The notes: generated from the letters alone by a model not told the origin. DNA of 64,000 bases from Lewinellaceae bacterium (GCA_020636225.1 JACJYI010000002.1:372001-436000); one strand, 5' to 3'; shown: positions 53,805-62,749, numbered from the stretch's first letter. Numbers and translations are program-made.

Positions 53805-54695
53805 ATGAACCACATTGCCGTGATCGGTGCGGGTACCATGGGAAATGGCATTGCACATGTATTTGCCATGAACGGGTATGCTGTCAACCTGATCGATGTT
53901 TCTTCAGATGCATTGACCAAGGCCCTGGCCACCATTGACAGGAATCTGGATCGGATGGTCGCAAAAGGGGTGATCAATGAACAGGAAAAAGGGGAGACCC
54001 TTGGCCGGATCAACACGATGACTGCCATCGCTGATGGTGTTCGTGATCGTGACCTCATCGTGGAAGCGGCAACCGAAAATCCTGAACTGAAGCGCAAGAT
54101 CTTCACAGAGATGGATACTCATGCTCCAGATCAGGCCATTCTCGCGACGAATACATCCTCCATTTCCATTACCTGGATTGCCTCAGCTACTAAGCGTCCT
54201 GATCAGGTGATCGGTATGCATTTTATGAATCCGGTTCCCGTCATGAAACTCGTCGAAGTGATCCGCGGATATGCGACGTCATCTTCCGTTTGTGACCGGA
54301 TCATGGACTTGTCGAAACGTCTGGGCAAGATTCCCGTTGAGGTCAATGACTATCCGGGCTTCGTTTCCAATCGCATTTTGATGCCCATGATCAATGAAGC
54401 CATTGAAACACTGTTTGAGGGCGTTGGTGGGGTGGAAGAGATCGACCAGGTGATGAAACTGGGGATGGCTCACCCGATGGGCCCGCTCCAACTTGCCGAT
54501 TTCATTGGGCTGGATGTGTGCCTGTCCATACTTCGTGTCATGCATGATGGATTTGGCAGACCCAAATATGCGCCCTGCCCACTGCTGGTGAACATGGTGG
54601 CTGCCGGCAAACTGGGGGTCAAGACCGGTGAGGGATTCTATCGCTACGATCGGGAGACCAAAGAAAAAGAAGTGGCTCCGTTTTTCCGGAAGTAG
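53805..54695 (+). CDS. hbd: 3-hydroxybutyryl-CoA dehydrogenase
   Basis: NAD(P)-dependent oxidation of 3-hydroxyacyl-CoA; 296 residues, the stand-alone size. Seen: IAVIGAGTMGNGIAHVF, the catalytic region GMHFMNPVPVMKLVEVI with the active histidine, NTSSISI, and DYPGFVSNRILMPMINEA with the catalytic asparagine. A C-terminal dimer domain ends GEGFYRY. Start ATG 53805 (MNHIAVIG) fits the promoter 19 bp upstream; in-frame TTG 53760 would precede the promoter. Convergent with the S4 gene. Confidence 0.95.
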   Translation: MNHIAVIGAGTMGNGIAHVFAMNGYAVNLIDVSSDALTKALATIDRNLDRMVAKGVINEQEKGETLGRINTMTAIADGVRDRDLIVEAATENPELKRKIFTEMDTHAPDQAILATNTSSISITWIASATKRPDQVIGMHFMNPVPVMKLVEVIRGYATSSSVCDRIMDLSKRLGKIPVEVNDYPGFVSNRILMPMINEAIETLFEGVGGVEEIDQVMKLGMAHPMGPLQLADFIGLDVCLSILRVMHDGFGRPKYAPCPLLVNMVAAGKLGVKTGEGFYRYDRETKEKEVAPFFRK

Positions 54696-54698
54696 GGA

Positions 54699-55097
54699 TT
54701 ACTTCAACCCCTTCAGTCGCTCGATATCTCTTCGATCGCGTTTGGTGGGCCTGCCCAGCCCTTTCTCCCGAAACTCTCCTCGTCCTGAGCGGGCGAGGTA
54801 CCAGTCCTCGAACTTGCGAAGCTCTGATTCAGGGGTGTGGTCGAGATAACAGGTTTGAGCGATCGGAGCACCGACTCGCTTCTCGATCAATTGAACGACT
54901 TCAAGCTGATAGAAGATCCCATTCTTCTTGACGGTGAGCTGATCCCCAATGACCACGGTTTGGGAGGGTTTCATGACCTGCTCCCCAATGCTCACCTTGC
55001 CCTCCTTGCAGGCCTCGGTCGCCTGCGAACGACTCTTGAAGAACCGGATGGCCCATAACCATTTGTCCACCCTGACCTTGTCGATTACCCCACTCAT
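54699..55097 (-). CDS. S4-domain RNA-binding protein (Hsp15-like)
   Basis: A 132-residue protein with an S4 domain at 8-60 (VRVDKWLWAIRFFKSRSQATEACKEG). The basic tail (KGLGRPTKRDRRDIERLKG) matches the Hsp15/HslR family, which rescues 50S subunits carrying a stalled peptidyl-tRNA. Its ATG overlaps the ppk2 stop (ATGA, 55094-55097). Confidence 0.92.
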   Translation of the reverse strand: MSGVIDKVRVDKWLWAIRFFKSRSQATEACKEGKVSIGEQVMKPSQTVVIGDQLTVKKNGIFYQLEVVQLIEKRVGAPIAQTCYLDHTPESELRKFEDWYLARSGRGEFREKGLGRPTKRDRRDIERLKGLK

Positions 55098-55846
55098 GAG
55101 CCGGACAATCCGGGAAGTTTGGGGTCCAATTCCTTCAAGGTTTCATACACCTTGCTGGCCACAACATAGTTCCTGTACCACTCGACATTGGCCGGGACGA
55201 TCACCCAGGGGATCTGGCTCCGGTTGATGACATCTTCATAACAAGTCATGTACTGGTCCCATCGGGTATGTTCGTCCCAGTCTGAAGGATTGTGTTTCCA
55301 TTGCTTGTGTGGGTGGTCGATCCGTTCCTGGAGTTTTTCCCGTTGACGTTCCTGATCCAGATGGAGATAGAATTTCAGGACCACTGTGCCATTGTCAAAT
55401 TGAAGAAGATCTTCAAAGGCATTGATCGCCTCCATTCGTTTGATAGCGTGTTCCTCCGTAATCCATCGATGCACCCGCTGGATGAGCACATCTTCGTAAT
55501 GGGATCGGTTGAAGACCTGGATGTATCCTTTCCTGGGGACCTGTCGGTGAACCCTCCAAAGAAAGTCATGTGCAAATTCTTCTGTGGTCGGTTTTTTGAA
55601 ACTGTACACATCGACACCGGCAGCACTGGTCTTGGCCAGTACCCGTCGGGCGGTTCCATCCTTGCCGGAGGCGTCCATGCCCTGGAGAACGATCAGCAGG
55701 CTATGCCTGGCTTCCGCATAGAGGGTTCGTTGCAGCTCACCGATCTTTTTCACCAGTTTTTTCGTCTGCTTCTCAATGTCATCCTGTTGGACTTCATCGG
55801 GAGGCATGGCACTGATTTCCCGGATTCGAATCGCCATGTCAGGCAT
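55094..55846 (-). CDS. ppk2: Polyphosphate kinase 2
   Basis: Transfers phosphate between polyphosphate and nucleotides. 250 residues. Walker A is GMDASGKDGT; FLWRVHRQVPRKGYIQVFNRSHYEDVLIQRVH forms the lid and Walker B region; WKHNPSDWDEH follows. The pattern is closest to class III enzymes, which can phosphorylate AMP and ADP; the class is inference. Start at ATG 55846, overlapping the DUF58 stop by 8 bp; ATG 55837 is an alternative. Confidence 0.93.
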   Translation of the reverse strand: MPDMAIRIREISAMPPDEVQQDDIEKQTKKLVKKIGELQRTLYAEARHSLLIVLQGMDASGKDGTARRVLAKTSAAGVDVYSFKKPTTEEFAHDFLWRVHRQVPRKGYIQVFNRSHYEDVLIQRVHRWITEEHAIKRMEAINAFEDLLQFDNGTVVLKFYLHLDQERQREKLQERIDHPHKQWKHNPSDWDEHTRWDQYMTCYEDVINRSQIPWVIVPANVEWYRNYVVASKVYETLKELDPKLPGLSGS

Positions 55847-56771
55847 ACATTTTTGTTCGTTTGACAAGATAGGGCAGAAGGACCTGCCGGTATCCCTGCT
55901 TGATGTCGGCTTCGACAAAATCGATCCGATACTGCAGGCATTTTTCCCTCAAGTGTCGGATATAGGAGCTCATCTGTCGCTGATATTCCTCCTTGACCTG
56001 TGATGATTGCACTTTGATCGATTCGCCGGTCTCCAGATCAATGAATTCATACGGCCGATCCGGAAAGTTGAAGTTGACCTCCTTGTCCTTGTCTACAGTA
56101 TGAAAGAGAATGACCTCGTGCTTGTTGTGCTTCAGGTGACGAAGGGCCTGGAAGAGTTCATACTCATCCTCCATACGCTCAAACATATCGCTGAACAGGA
56201 TCACCAGGGAACGACGATGGATGTTGTCGGCCAGTTGATGCAGAGTCTGAGCGGCTGATGTGCCCCGATTCAGGGGATTGTCATGAAACGCCTGTTCAAG
56301 GTTGGCTACCAGGTGTTTGTAGTGGGACGTACTTGATTTTACGGCTGTCTGCAGGGTAATATCCTGGTCGAACAGGGTCAGTCCGAAGGCATCACGCTGT
56401 TTCCGGAGCAAGAGCATGAGCGCGGACGCGGCCAAAGCGGAGAAGATGAATTTGTTCTCCGGATTCATTGGATCCGGTTGCTTGGAAAATGGAAAAAACA
56501 TGGAGGATGACCGATCCACGACGATCTGGCACCGCAAATTGGTCTCTTCTTCAAATCGCTTGGTATACAGGCGATCCGTTCGGGCAAAGACCTTCCAGTC
56601 AATATTGCGTGTGCTTTCTCCTGGATTGTAGATGCGGTGTTCAGCAAACTCCACGGAAAAGCCGTGAAAGGGGCTCTTGTGCAATCCGATGATGAATCCT
56701 TCCACCACCTGGTTGGCAAGCAACTCCAGGTTCATTTGCTGTTGGATCCGATCGCGTTCGATAATGGACAT
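55839..56771 (-). CDS. DUF58 domain protein
   Basis: A 310-residue protein of the DUF58 family, usually found beside MoxR ATPases and VWA proteins and thought to be part of chaperone-like assemblies. Seen: STRNIDWKVFARTDRLYTKRF (the DUF58 core), VDRSSSMFF and VILFSDMFE resembling a VWA metal-site fold. No MoxR gene is visible next to it, which is unusual. Start ATG 56771; the extension to 56861 lies near the trxA terminator. Confidence 0.88.
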   Translation of the reverse strand: MSIIERDRIQQQMNLELLANQVVEGFIIGLHKSPFHGFSVEFAEHRIYNPGESTRNIDWKVFARTDRLYTKRFEEETNLRCQIVVDRSSSMFFPFSKQPDPMNPENKFIFSALAASALMLLLRKQRDAFGLTLFDQDITLQTAVKSSTSHYKHLVANLEQAFHDNPLNRGTSAAQTLHQLADNIHRRSLVILFSDMFERMEDEYELFQALRHLKHNKHEVILFHTVDKDKEVNFNFPDRPYEFIDLETGESIKVQSSQVKEEYQRQMSSYIRHLREKCLQYRIDFVEADIKQGYRQVLLPYLVKRTKMYA

Positions 56772-56861
56772 AAGCGGATAGTATGGAAAGTCTAACGGTA
56801 AGAACCTCAAAAAGATTGGTGAATCAGGCCTGAATTTGAGGTTTTTCAGCCAGAATGACAC

Positions 56862-56893
56862 AAAAAAACCCGGACACAGAAGTGTTCCGGGTT
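56862..56893 (-). terminator. Intrinsic terminator after trxA
   Basis: On the minus strand AACCCGGAACAC pairs with GTGTCCGGGTT around TTCT, followed by a run of T. Separates trxA from the DUF58 operon. Confidence 0.85.
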
Positions 56894-56915
56894 GGTTTCA
56901 TTTATGAGGCAAGGT

Positions 56916-57233
56916 TCAGACCAGTTGTGCCTCGATCTTGGAGGTCAGGTTCTGTTTGGTCGTCACGCCAACGATCTTTTCCACAGGCTCACCATCCTTG
57001 AAGATCAGAATGGTCGGGATACTGCGGATGCCGTATTTCATGGATACCTCCGGATTATGATCCACATTGAGCTTTCCAACCGTGACCTTATCGGAGTAAT
57101 CATGCGCGAGTTCCTCAATGATTGGACCGATCATCCGGCATGGACCACACCATTCGGCCCAAAAGTCTACAACAGAAACGCCACTTTCCAGGGCCTTTTC
57201 TTGAAAATTAGAATCAGTGAATTCAAATGCCAT
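56916..57233 (-). CDS. trxA: Thioredoxin
   Basis: Classical cytoplasmic thioredoxin, 105 residues, with active site WCGPC (C29, C32), the buried aspartate in VVDFWAEW and the cis-proline IRSIPTILIF. No signal peptide. Preceded by its own promoter and followed by its own terminator, so it is monocistronic. Confidence 0.97.
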   Translation of the reverse strand: MAFEFTDSNFQEKALESGVSVVDFWAEWCGPCRMIGPIIEELAHDYSDKVTVGKLNVDHNPEVSMKYGIRSIPTILIFKDGEPVEKIVGVTTKQNLTSKIEAQLV

Positions 57234-57277
57234 TACGAACGATTTTTAAGCAGAACAGTAATCGTGTGAAAGTGTTG

Positions 57278-57285
57278 CAAACTTA
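57278..57285 (-). promoter_or_regulatory. -7 promoter element for trxA
   Basis: Minus-strand TAAGTTTG, exact TAnnTTTG match, 44 bp before the ATG. Confidence 0.45.
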
Positions 57286-57312
57286 ACATTTTCCTAAAGG
57301 AAAAAGCACGAA

Positions 57313-58014
57313 TCATCGGGATTGATCAACAGCCTGGTTCAATTGTTCCAGCACATCCTGCACAGCGCGGCATACCCCCTGGACGGCCTTCTCGATCTGC
57401 CAGCTGCCTCGGTTGCGGGGTTCGATAAGATTGGATATGCCTCTCAAGCACAGGCAAGGCAGGTCGACCAGACCGGCAGCATGGAGGACGGCGGCACCCT
57501 CCATGCTCTCCACGTCATATTCATATCGCCGACTCATCCGTTGGATGTGCTCGGAGGTGCCTGGGATCAGGTTGACTGTCAAGCCTTTTGCCACCGCATA
57601 AGGCAGTTGGAGCGGCAGCGATCGTTGACTGATCAGGTGGGCATCCGTCCATGGAAGGTCGGTTGTCCACAATCCCAGGTTGAACATATCCAGGAATGTT
57701 CCGTCGGAATCCTCTGCTCCGATGTCACCGAATCTGTCTTCCTTGATCAGGACGACATCACCCGGTCCAAACGCGTCCGGCTTGGCTCCGGCAATGCCGA
57801 AGTGAAGCAGAAGGTCTGGCAAATCATTGGCCAGACGCTTGCCCAGATGGAAACTGGTGTTCGGAATCCCGGGACCCGTTACCAGCATCTGGAGTTCGAG
57901 AGCTTGCCAGGAAATCCAGGAATCCGGGTCAGGGGTTGGAAGTCCCAAGCTTTGGATCAATGGTTCCATCTCCAGCCTGGTGGCTGTCGTAAGGAGGACA
58001 CGTTGGATCTTCAT
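57313..58014 (-). CDS. mqnB: Futalosine hydrolase
   Basis: Removes hypoxanthine from futalosine in the alternative (Mqn) menaquinone pathway; 233 residues of the nucleoside-phosphorylase-like fold. Seen: LLTTATRLEMEPL, GIAGAKPDAFGPGDVVLI, and VESMEGAAVLHAAGL, which holds the active-site glutamate pair. The start ATG 58014 overlaps the stop of the outer-membrane gene (ATGA). No other mqn gene is in the window. Confidence 0.92.
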   Translation of the reverse strand: MKIQRVLLTTATRLEMEPLIQSLGLPTPDPDSWISWQALELQMLVTGPGIPNTSFHLGKRLANDLPDLLLHFGIAGAKPDAFGPGDVVLIKEDRFGDIGAEDSDGTFLDMFNLGLWTTDLPWTDAHLISQRSLPLQLPYAVAKGLTVNLIPGTSEHIQRMSRRYEYDVESMEGAAVLHAAGLVDLPCLCLRGISNLIEPRNRGSWQIEKAVQGVCRAVQDVLEQLNQAVDQSR

Positions 58015-58826
58015 CTCAGAAAAGTGTAACGAAGGCCCGCACTGGGTGTAAACCCGAGAAAAGGATGATGCCCTCCGGCAATGTCCAGGATAAGCCGTTC
58101 CTTCCATCGATATCCGGCGCCAACCGAAAACTGGTTGAGCAGGGATTGGTATCCCAGGCGTATGGGTACCTGCGGGATCGGAGAGTAGGTGACCCCCAGG
58201 CGGAAATCCGGCTTGAATTGTTCTTCCTGGTACCATTCCACAGAAACGGAAAGGGCGGCATTCAGCTCATAGCTCAGTGTCGCCTGGTAACTGACCGGGA
58301 GGTCCTGTTTGCCTTGCGTGGTGATCGCGAATGGATACCTGATCAGGATGCCCAGGCGCAATGCCTCCCGGATCGGGAGAATCACACCGCCGGAAAGGCC
58401 AATGGAGGATGTATGGCCGTAGTCGGACAGATCGATGAAGGCGCCATCCAGGCTGAGTCCTGCAAAGAGCCGATTCCATAAGGCATGACCGTACGCCAGG
58501 TGGGCGGTGGTGGAGCGAAAACCGTTCAATCCTGAATAGCCGATCCCGGCACCCAGACCTCCCCAACCGGAATGAAAGGCGCCATGGACGTAGGAAATGG
58601 CCAGGTCATTCAACCCGAATGGCTGGACGACGTAGGCTCCCACTTCGGTTGGCCCCCGCATCCCGAGAACTGCCGGATTGCCAAGAGGCTGATAGCGCCC
58701 ACCCTGAAGAGGAAGGATGCTGCCCTGTCCCAGACTGGCAGGATCGACAGAACGGGCAACGCCCAGTTGGGCACTCATCTGGAGATAGCTCGACGCAACC
58801 AGAAGGATGGTGATCAGGATACGCAT
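58011..58826 (-). CDS. Predicted outer-membrane beta-barrel protein (PorV/PorQ-like)
   Basis: A 271-residue exported protein: signal peptide MRILITILLVASSYLQMSAQ, then amphipathic beta strands to a C-terminal LRYTFLR, typical of barrels. LGNPAVLGMRG near the N-terminus and repeated GxGxGYSG patterns recall PorV/PorQ or FadL-type proteins; I cannot fix the family. Translationally coupled to mqnB, an odd partner. The start at 58826 lies 5 bp after a TATCTTTG element; ATG 58859 would precede it. Confidence 0.72.
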   Translation of the reverse strand: MRILITILLVASSYLQMSAQLGVARSVDPASLGQGSILPLQGGRYQPLGNPAVLGMRGPTEVGAYVVQPFGLNDLAISYVHGAFHSGWGGLGAGIGYSGLNGFRSTTAHLAYGHALWNRLFAGLSLDGAFIDLSDYGHTSSIGLSGGVILPIREALRLGILIRYPFAITTQGKQDLPVSYQATLSYELNAALSVSVEWYQEEQFKPDFRLGVTYSPIPQVPIRLGYQSLLNQFSVGAGYRWKERLILDIAGGHHPFLGFTPSAGLRYTFLR

Positions 58827-58831
58827 GAGTC

Positions 58832-58864
58832 CAAAGATACCAACCCGAAGGCTTTCCATGACAA
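58832..58864 (-). promoter_or_regulatory. Promoter of the barrel-protein/mqnB operon
   Basis: Minus strand: TTG (58864-58862), 22 bp, TATCTTTG (58839-58832), 5 bp before the ATG at 58826, which would give a leaderless mRNA. Confidence 0.5.
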
Positions 58865-58869
58865 TCCAG

Positions 58870-58877
58870 TATGTTTG
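58870..58877 (+). promoter_or_regulatory. -7 element before the small membrane ORF
   Basis: TATGTTTG, exact TAnnTTTG, 6 bp before ATG 58884. No clear -33 box. Confidence 0.35.
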
Positions 58878-58883
58878 TACTCT

Positions 58884-59021
58884 ATGGCAAAGTTCAGGAC
58901 AAACCATCAACAGGTCTCCGGTGCCGGAAAGGTGCGGATGATCATCTGGATCATAGCAATGGTCGCGATGATCGTGATGATCTGGTATTGGATGATGGAT
59001 GTCCGGGCTGCCAGTCAGTAA
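58884..59021 (+). CDS. Possible small single-pass membrane protein
   Basis: An ORF of 45 residues, MAKFRTNHQQ... then MIIWIIAMVAMIVMIWYWMM, one hydrophobic helix with a basic N-terminus, ending VRAASQ. It begins 6 bp after a -7 promoter element and ends 19 bp before the ATPase gene, where it fills otherwise empty space. I know no homologue; length and compositional plausibility are the only support, so treat as tentative. Confidence 0.4.
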   Translation: MAKFRTNHQQVSGAGKVRMIIWIIAMVAMIVMIWYWMMDVRAASQ

Positions 59022-59040
59022 ACCTATTGAACGCCTGTAT

Positions 59041-60582
59041 ATGTCTGGAAAGGAACACTTTGTTACCAGGATTGCGGAGGGTTATTCATTCAAGGGTGAA
59101 TCGATTGTCCTGGGCGGGGCGATGTTGGATAAGGAAGCTATACCGGAGCTGTTGGTGCGTATTCCTTTGAAAACCATGAATCGGCATGGGCTGATCAGTG
59201 GAGCGACGGGAACTGGAAAGACCAAGACACTGCAAATCCTGGCAGAACAACTTTCTGCGCATTCCGTACCCGTTCTGCTGATGGATATCAAGGGCGATCT
59301 CAGCGGTATTGCCGCACCTGGTGCCGGGCATCCGAAAATCGATGAGCGGCATGCCCGGATCGGATTGCCCTATGAGGTTGGCAGCAGTCCGGTGGAAATG
59401 CTGACCCTTTCCCATGAGAAAGGCGTGAGGCTCAGGGCCACGGTAGCAGAATTCGGACCTGTGCTGTTCTCGAAGATCCTTGGCCTGAATGATACACAGT
59501 CAGGGGTGATGGCAGTTATTTTCAAGTATTGTGAGGATCAGGACCTGCCATTACTGGACCTCAAGGATGTCAAGCAGGTAATGCAATACCTGTCCAATGA
59601 GGGTAAGGATGAATTGCAGCAGATCTATGGTTTGATCTCCATTGCCTCAGTCGGGGCGATCATGCGGAAGATCGTGGAGCTGGAACAGCAGGAGGCCGAT
59701 CGATTTTTCGGCGAACCCTCTTTTGACGTTGAAGACCTGCTCCGGGTGGATCGGGATGGAAAAGGCATCGTCTCAATTGTCCGGCTGACCGATATCCAGG
59801 ACCGCCCCAAGCTCTTCAGCACCTTCATGCTGCAGATGTTGGCCGAGATCTACGCCACCTTTCCAGAAGAAGGTGATCCCGAATTGCCCAAGCTGGTCAT
59901 GTTTATCGACGAGGCCCACCTGATCTTTGATGAAGCCAGCAAGCCGTTGCGCGACCAGATCGAGACGATCATCAAGCTGATCCGTTCCAAAGGCGTAGGG
60001 ATTTTCTTTGTCACCCAGAACCCCGCTGATATTCCGGAAGATGTGCTCGGTCAATTGGGATTGAAGGTTCAGCATGCCTTACGCGCTTTCACCGCCAGAG
60101 ATCGCAGAGCGATCAAACTGGCTGCCGAGAATTATCCATTGACCCAGGACTACGATACAGAGGTCCTGTTGACGGAAATGGGTATCGGAGAGGCGTTTGT
60201 GTCAGCTCTGAATGAGAAGGGTATTCCCACTCCTCTGGTGCACACTCTGTTACGCGCACCCCAATCGAGAATGGATGTCCTCACCGAAAGCGAGATTGAT
60301 GGGATCGTTCGACATTCTGTCCTCGTCCAGAAGTACAATCGGGATATGGATCGGGAAAGTGCTCATGAGATCCTTCTGGAAAAGCTCTCCAAAGCCAGAA
60401 CTGTCGAACACGCTGAGGAGATCAGGGAGACCAGTCGGAGAAGTGGTCGAAAGGAAAAGAGCTTCCTGGAGGATTTCTTGAATCATACCACAACACGACA
60501 GATCGGGCGAACCGTAGCCCGGGAGGTGACGCGTGGGCTCTTGGGCGTGCTTGGATTGAGTGGCACGAGAAAGCGCAGGTAG
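59041..60582 (+). CDS. HerA-like ATPase (DUF853/YjgR family)
   Basis: Cytoplasmic FtsK/HerA-fold ATPase of 513 residues. Walker A GATGTGKTKT, Walker B LVMFIDEAHLIFDEASK, a TQNPADIPEDVLGQLGLKVQHALRAFT sensor block, and a basic C-terminal tail. DUF853 proteins are widespread, function unsettled, possibly DNA translocation. Two starts fit: ATG 59041 (MSGKEHF), used here because it clears the small ORF, and ATG 58999, which would add 14 residues. Confidence 0.9.
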   Translation: MSGKEHFVTRIAEGYSFKGESIVLGGAMLDKEAIPELLVRIPLKTMNRHGLISGATGTGKTKTLQILAEQLSAHSVPVLLMDIKGDLSGIAAPGAGHPKIDERHARIGLPYEVGSSPVEMLTLSHEKGVRLRATVAEFGPVLFSKILGLNDTQSGVMAVIFKYCEDQDLPLLDLKDVKQVMQYLSNEGKDELQQIYGLISIASVGAIMRKIVELEQQEADRFFGEPSFDVEDLLRVDRDGKGIVSIVRLTDIQDRPKLFSTFMLQMLAEIYATFPEEGDPELPKLVMFIDEAHLIFDEASKPLRDQIETIIKLIRSKGVGIFFVTQNPADIPEDVLGQLGLKVQHALRAFTARDRRAIKLAAENYPLTQDYDTEVLLTEMGIGEAFVSALNEKGIPTPLVHTLLRAPQSRMDVLTESEIDGIVRHSVLVQKYNRDMDRESAHEILLEKLSKARTVEHAEEIRETSRRSGRKEKSFLEDFLNHTTTRQIGRTVAREVTRGLLGVLGLSGTRKRR

Positions 60583-60623
60583 GCGAGAAGGATGCCGGCT
60601 TTCAGAGGGCATCCGGGTCTGAC

Positions 60624-61184
60624 CTAACGATTGTTCCGATTCACAGGCTGGCCGAGGAACCTGTTCTTGTATTGTTCCGTGAATCGTCCCCAGGGTACCC
60701 TGCGAAAATAGTTATCCGCAAAATACATCAGGATCATCTGAAAGTCCTGGGGATTCTGGTACCCAGGTATCGGCTGTATGACATTCAGCTGTTCATCCAG
60801 AAAAACGATGGTCGGGTAACTGAGACGACCACGCATGAGTTCAGCAGCCAATTCATGATACCCGTTCCGACCCTTTTTGACAAATGAATAGGTATTTCCC
60901 TTGAACTGGATATCGCTTTGATCTTCCGCATCGAAACGAACGGCAACATACCGGTCATTGATATAATCAACCACCTCGGGATGGTGGAATGTCTTCTGGT
61001 CCATCACCTTGCACCAACCACACCATTGGGTATACACCTCGATCAGGATCTTCTTGTTTTCCAGTTGCGCCCGCTGAATGGCTTCCGGGAATTCCTCCCA
61101 TTGGATCGCTGTCTGGGCACAAGGTCGACCTGGCAATACAATGACCAGACTCAGGACCAGGAGATAAGGAAACAAGGTTTTCAT
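60624..61184 (-). CDS. Exported thioredoxin-fold protein
   Basis: A 186-residue protein with a signal peptide (MKTLFPYLLVLSLVIVLPG) and a thioredoxin-fold domain with active site WCGWC (EVYTQWCGWCKVMDQKTF) and SYPTIVFLDEQ carrying the cis-proline. This DUF255/thioredoxin_7 type acts on periplasmic disulfides; partner unknown. The ATG at 61184 fixes the signal peptide; the open extension to 61280 overlaps ribD and is rejected. Confidence 0.88.
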   Translation of the reverse strand: MKTLFPYLLVLSLVIVLPGRPCAQTAIQWEEFPEAIQRAQLENKKILIEVYTQWCGWCKVMDQKTFHHPEVVDYINDRYVAVRFDAEDQSDIQFKGNTYSFVKKGRNGYHELAAELMRGRLSYPTIVFLDEQLNVIQPIPGYQNPQDFQMILMYFADNYFRRVPWGRFTEQYKNRFLGQPVNRNNR

Positions 61185-61261
61185 TGGAACAAAGTAACAA
61201 TGGAATAACCTCAACACCAAACAGTCACTCTGACAGGCAGGGGCCTTTAATAAAAGATTAA

Positions 61262-62335
61262 CTATCCTGTGGGGTCGCATTTTCGGAGATATCGCGGATG
61301 TCGAAACCAGTCGAAATCATCTGTTCCGATACGAATCCGATCCTGGGGACATGTCCATCCAGTAGGCCCGACGATACCACTGCCAAGAAATCGATCCGTC
61401 GTGGAGAGAATGGCTTCATCCCAGCAATCGGATTCGAGGAAGGAAAGGATCATCGTAGGTCCCCCTTCAATCAGGATGCTGGTAACACCCTCTTTGGCCA
61501 GGTATGTCAGGATGCCTGGCAGGTCGGTTCCTGCCGGGATCACTTTGTAGATCACCTGTTGGGAAGGGGGCGGATCCCGTTCAGGATCTTTGTGACAGAG
61601 TATCCATGTCGGCCCTTTATCATGCAAGAATGCCTGGTCGGAGGGTAATTTCTTGTTGAAGTCGGGGATGATCCGAATGGGGTCGTTCCCCCAGAACAGT
61701 CGGTTGGTGAGTTGGGGGTTGTCGATCAGCGCGGTGCCAGTTCCCACCAGAATGGCGTCTACCCGGTGCCGGAGACGATGCACGAGCCTCCAGGAGCCCG
61801 GGTTGCTGAGATTGACCTGATTCTCTGCCCTGCCCACAAATCCGTCCTTACTGAAGGCCATTTTCAGGATGACATAAGGTCGTTGTTCACTGACAAACAC
61901 ATTGCGGATGAGTGCCTGGTATTCTCCTTCCTCCTGAAGGATATGCTCGATAACCTCCACACCATGGTCCCGAAGCAAGGCGACACCATGACCATTGACC
62001 CCCGGGCTTTTGTCCAGACAACTGATCACAACCTTCTTGATCCGTTCACGAATGATCAGATCCGTACAGGGGGGTGTTCGTCCATAAACGCAACATGGTT
62101 CCAGGGTCACAAACAAGGTACTGTCTGGAATGAAGTCTTGATCTTCAGGACGAACGGAGCGCAATGCCATGACTTCGGCATGAGGCTGGCCATATGCCGC
62201 ATGAAATCCTTCACCAATGATCCTGTCCCTGTAGACCAGAACGGCACCCACCCCGGGATTGGGTGACGTGTCGCCCTCGGCAAGTCGGGCCAGATCCAGC
62301 GCGCGTCTCATGTAGGTTTCCTGGTTCATATTCAT
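61262..62335 (-). CDS. ribD: Bifunctional riboflavin deaminase/reductase
   Basis: Carries out the second and third steps of riboflavin synthesis: deamination then reduction of the RibA product. 357 residues. The deaminase half has H52/E54 (PHAEV) and zinc cysteines C81 and C90 (PCCVYGRTPPC); the reductase half has LKMAFSKDGFVG, AILVGTGTALIDNPQL and LIEGGPTMILSFL. Start at ATG 62335 (or 62329). Not linked to ribA or ribF. Confidence 0.95.
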   Translation of the reverse strand: MNMNQETYMRRALDLARLAEGDTSPNPGVGAVLVYRDRIIGEGFHAAYGQPHAEVMALRSVRPEDQDFIPDSTLFVTLEPCCVYGRTPPCTDLIIRERIKKVVISCLDKSPGVNGHGVALLRDHGVEVIEHILQEEGEYQALIRNVFVSEQRPYVILKMAFSKDGFVGRAENQVNLSNPGSWRLVHRLRHRVDAILVGTGTALIDNPQLTNRLFWGNDPIRIIPDFNKKLPSDQAFLHDKGPTWILCHKDPERDPPPSQQVIYKVIPAGTDLPGILTYLAKEGVTSILIEGGPTMILSFLESDCWDEAILSTTDRFLGSGIVGPTGWTCPQDRIRIGTDDFDWFRHPRYLRKCDPTG

Positions 62336-62720
62336 TGGATAGGGGAATCCTGGATACTGCCGCAATATCGGAATTCTATTGTGTCCTTGTCCGGGGCAGG
62401 GAAGTACTCAAGCATAGGACCGGTCCCGGCACCACCTACAGACATTGAGCAATTCGAATCCTGGTATGGGTCCAGGTCTCGTATCTGATTTTGAAAGCAA
62501 ATAGATAATATTGAATAGTGCAATTAAAAGAAAATCAATAACATGTATGACTATATTAGAGTAAGTTTGTTTTGTGTCATGTGGCGTGAAGTGAGATTTG
62601 GTTTTCGGGTTCAGTCGGGGGCCACTTCTGCCAGGAATGGTAAAACAGGATGGTCAGGGTACCGTTCCTCATTCGGTTCATTCTACCGCGGAGCATAGGA
62701 TGAGGTATGCCAGAAATTAG

Positions 62721-62728
62721 TAATTTTG
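62721..62728 (+). promoter_or_regulatory. -7 promoter element for accD
   Basis: TAATTTTG, exact TAnnTTTG match, 28 bp before the accD ATG. Confidence 0.5.
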
Positions 62729-62729
62729 C

Positions 62730-62749
62730 CCTGATTGCTAAAAATCAGG
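62730..62749 (+). promoter_or_regulatory. Hairpin or operator in the accD leader
   Basis: Perfect 7-bp inverted repeat CCTGATT/AATCAGG with a six-base centre, lying between the -7 element and the ATG. Could be a repressor site for fatty-acid control or an mRNA hairpin. Confidence 0.45.

Noticed and set aside
62451..62466. tRNA T-loop (TTCGAATCC)
   Set aside because: The flanking bases cannot form a T stem and no anticodon arm or acceptor stem is present on either strand.
62332..62523. Small minus-strand protein
   Set aside because: No recognisable content; it overlaps the ribD start and has no promoter or homologue I know.
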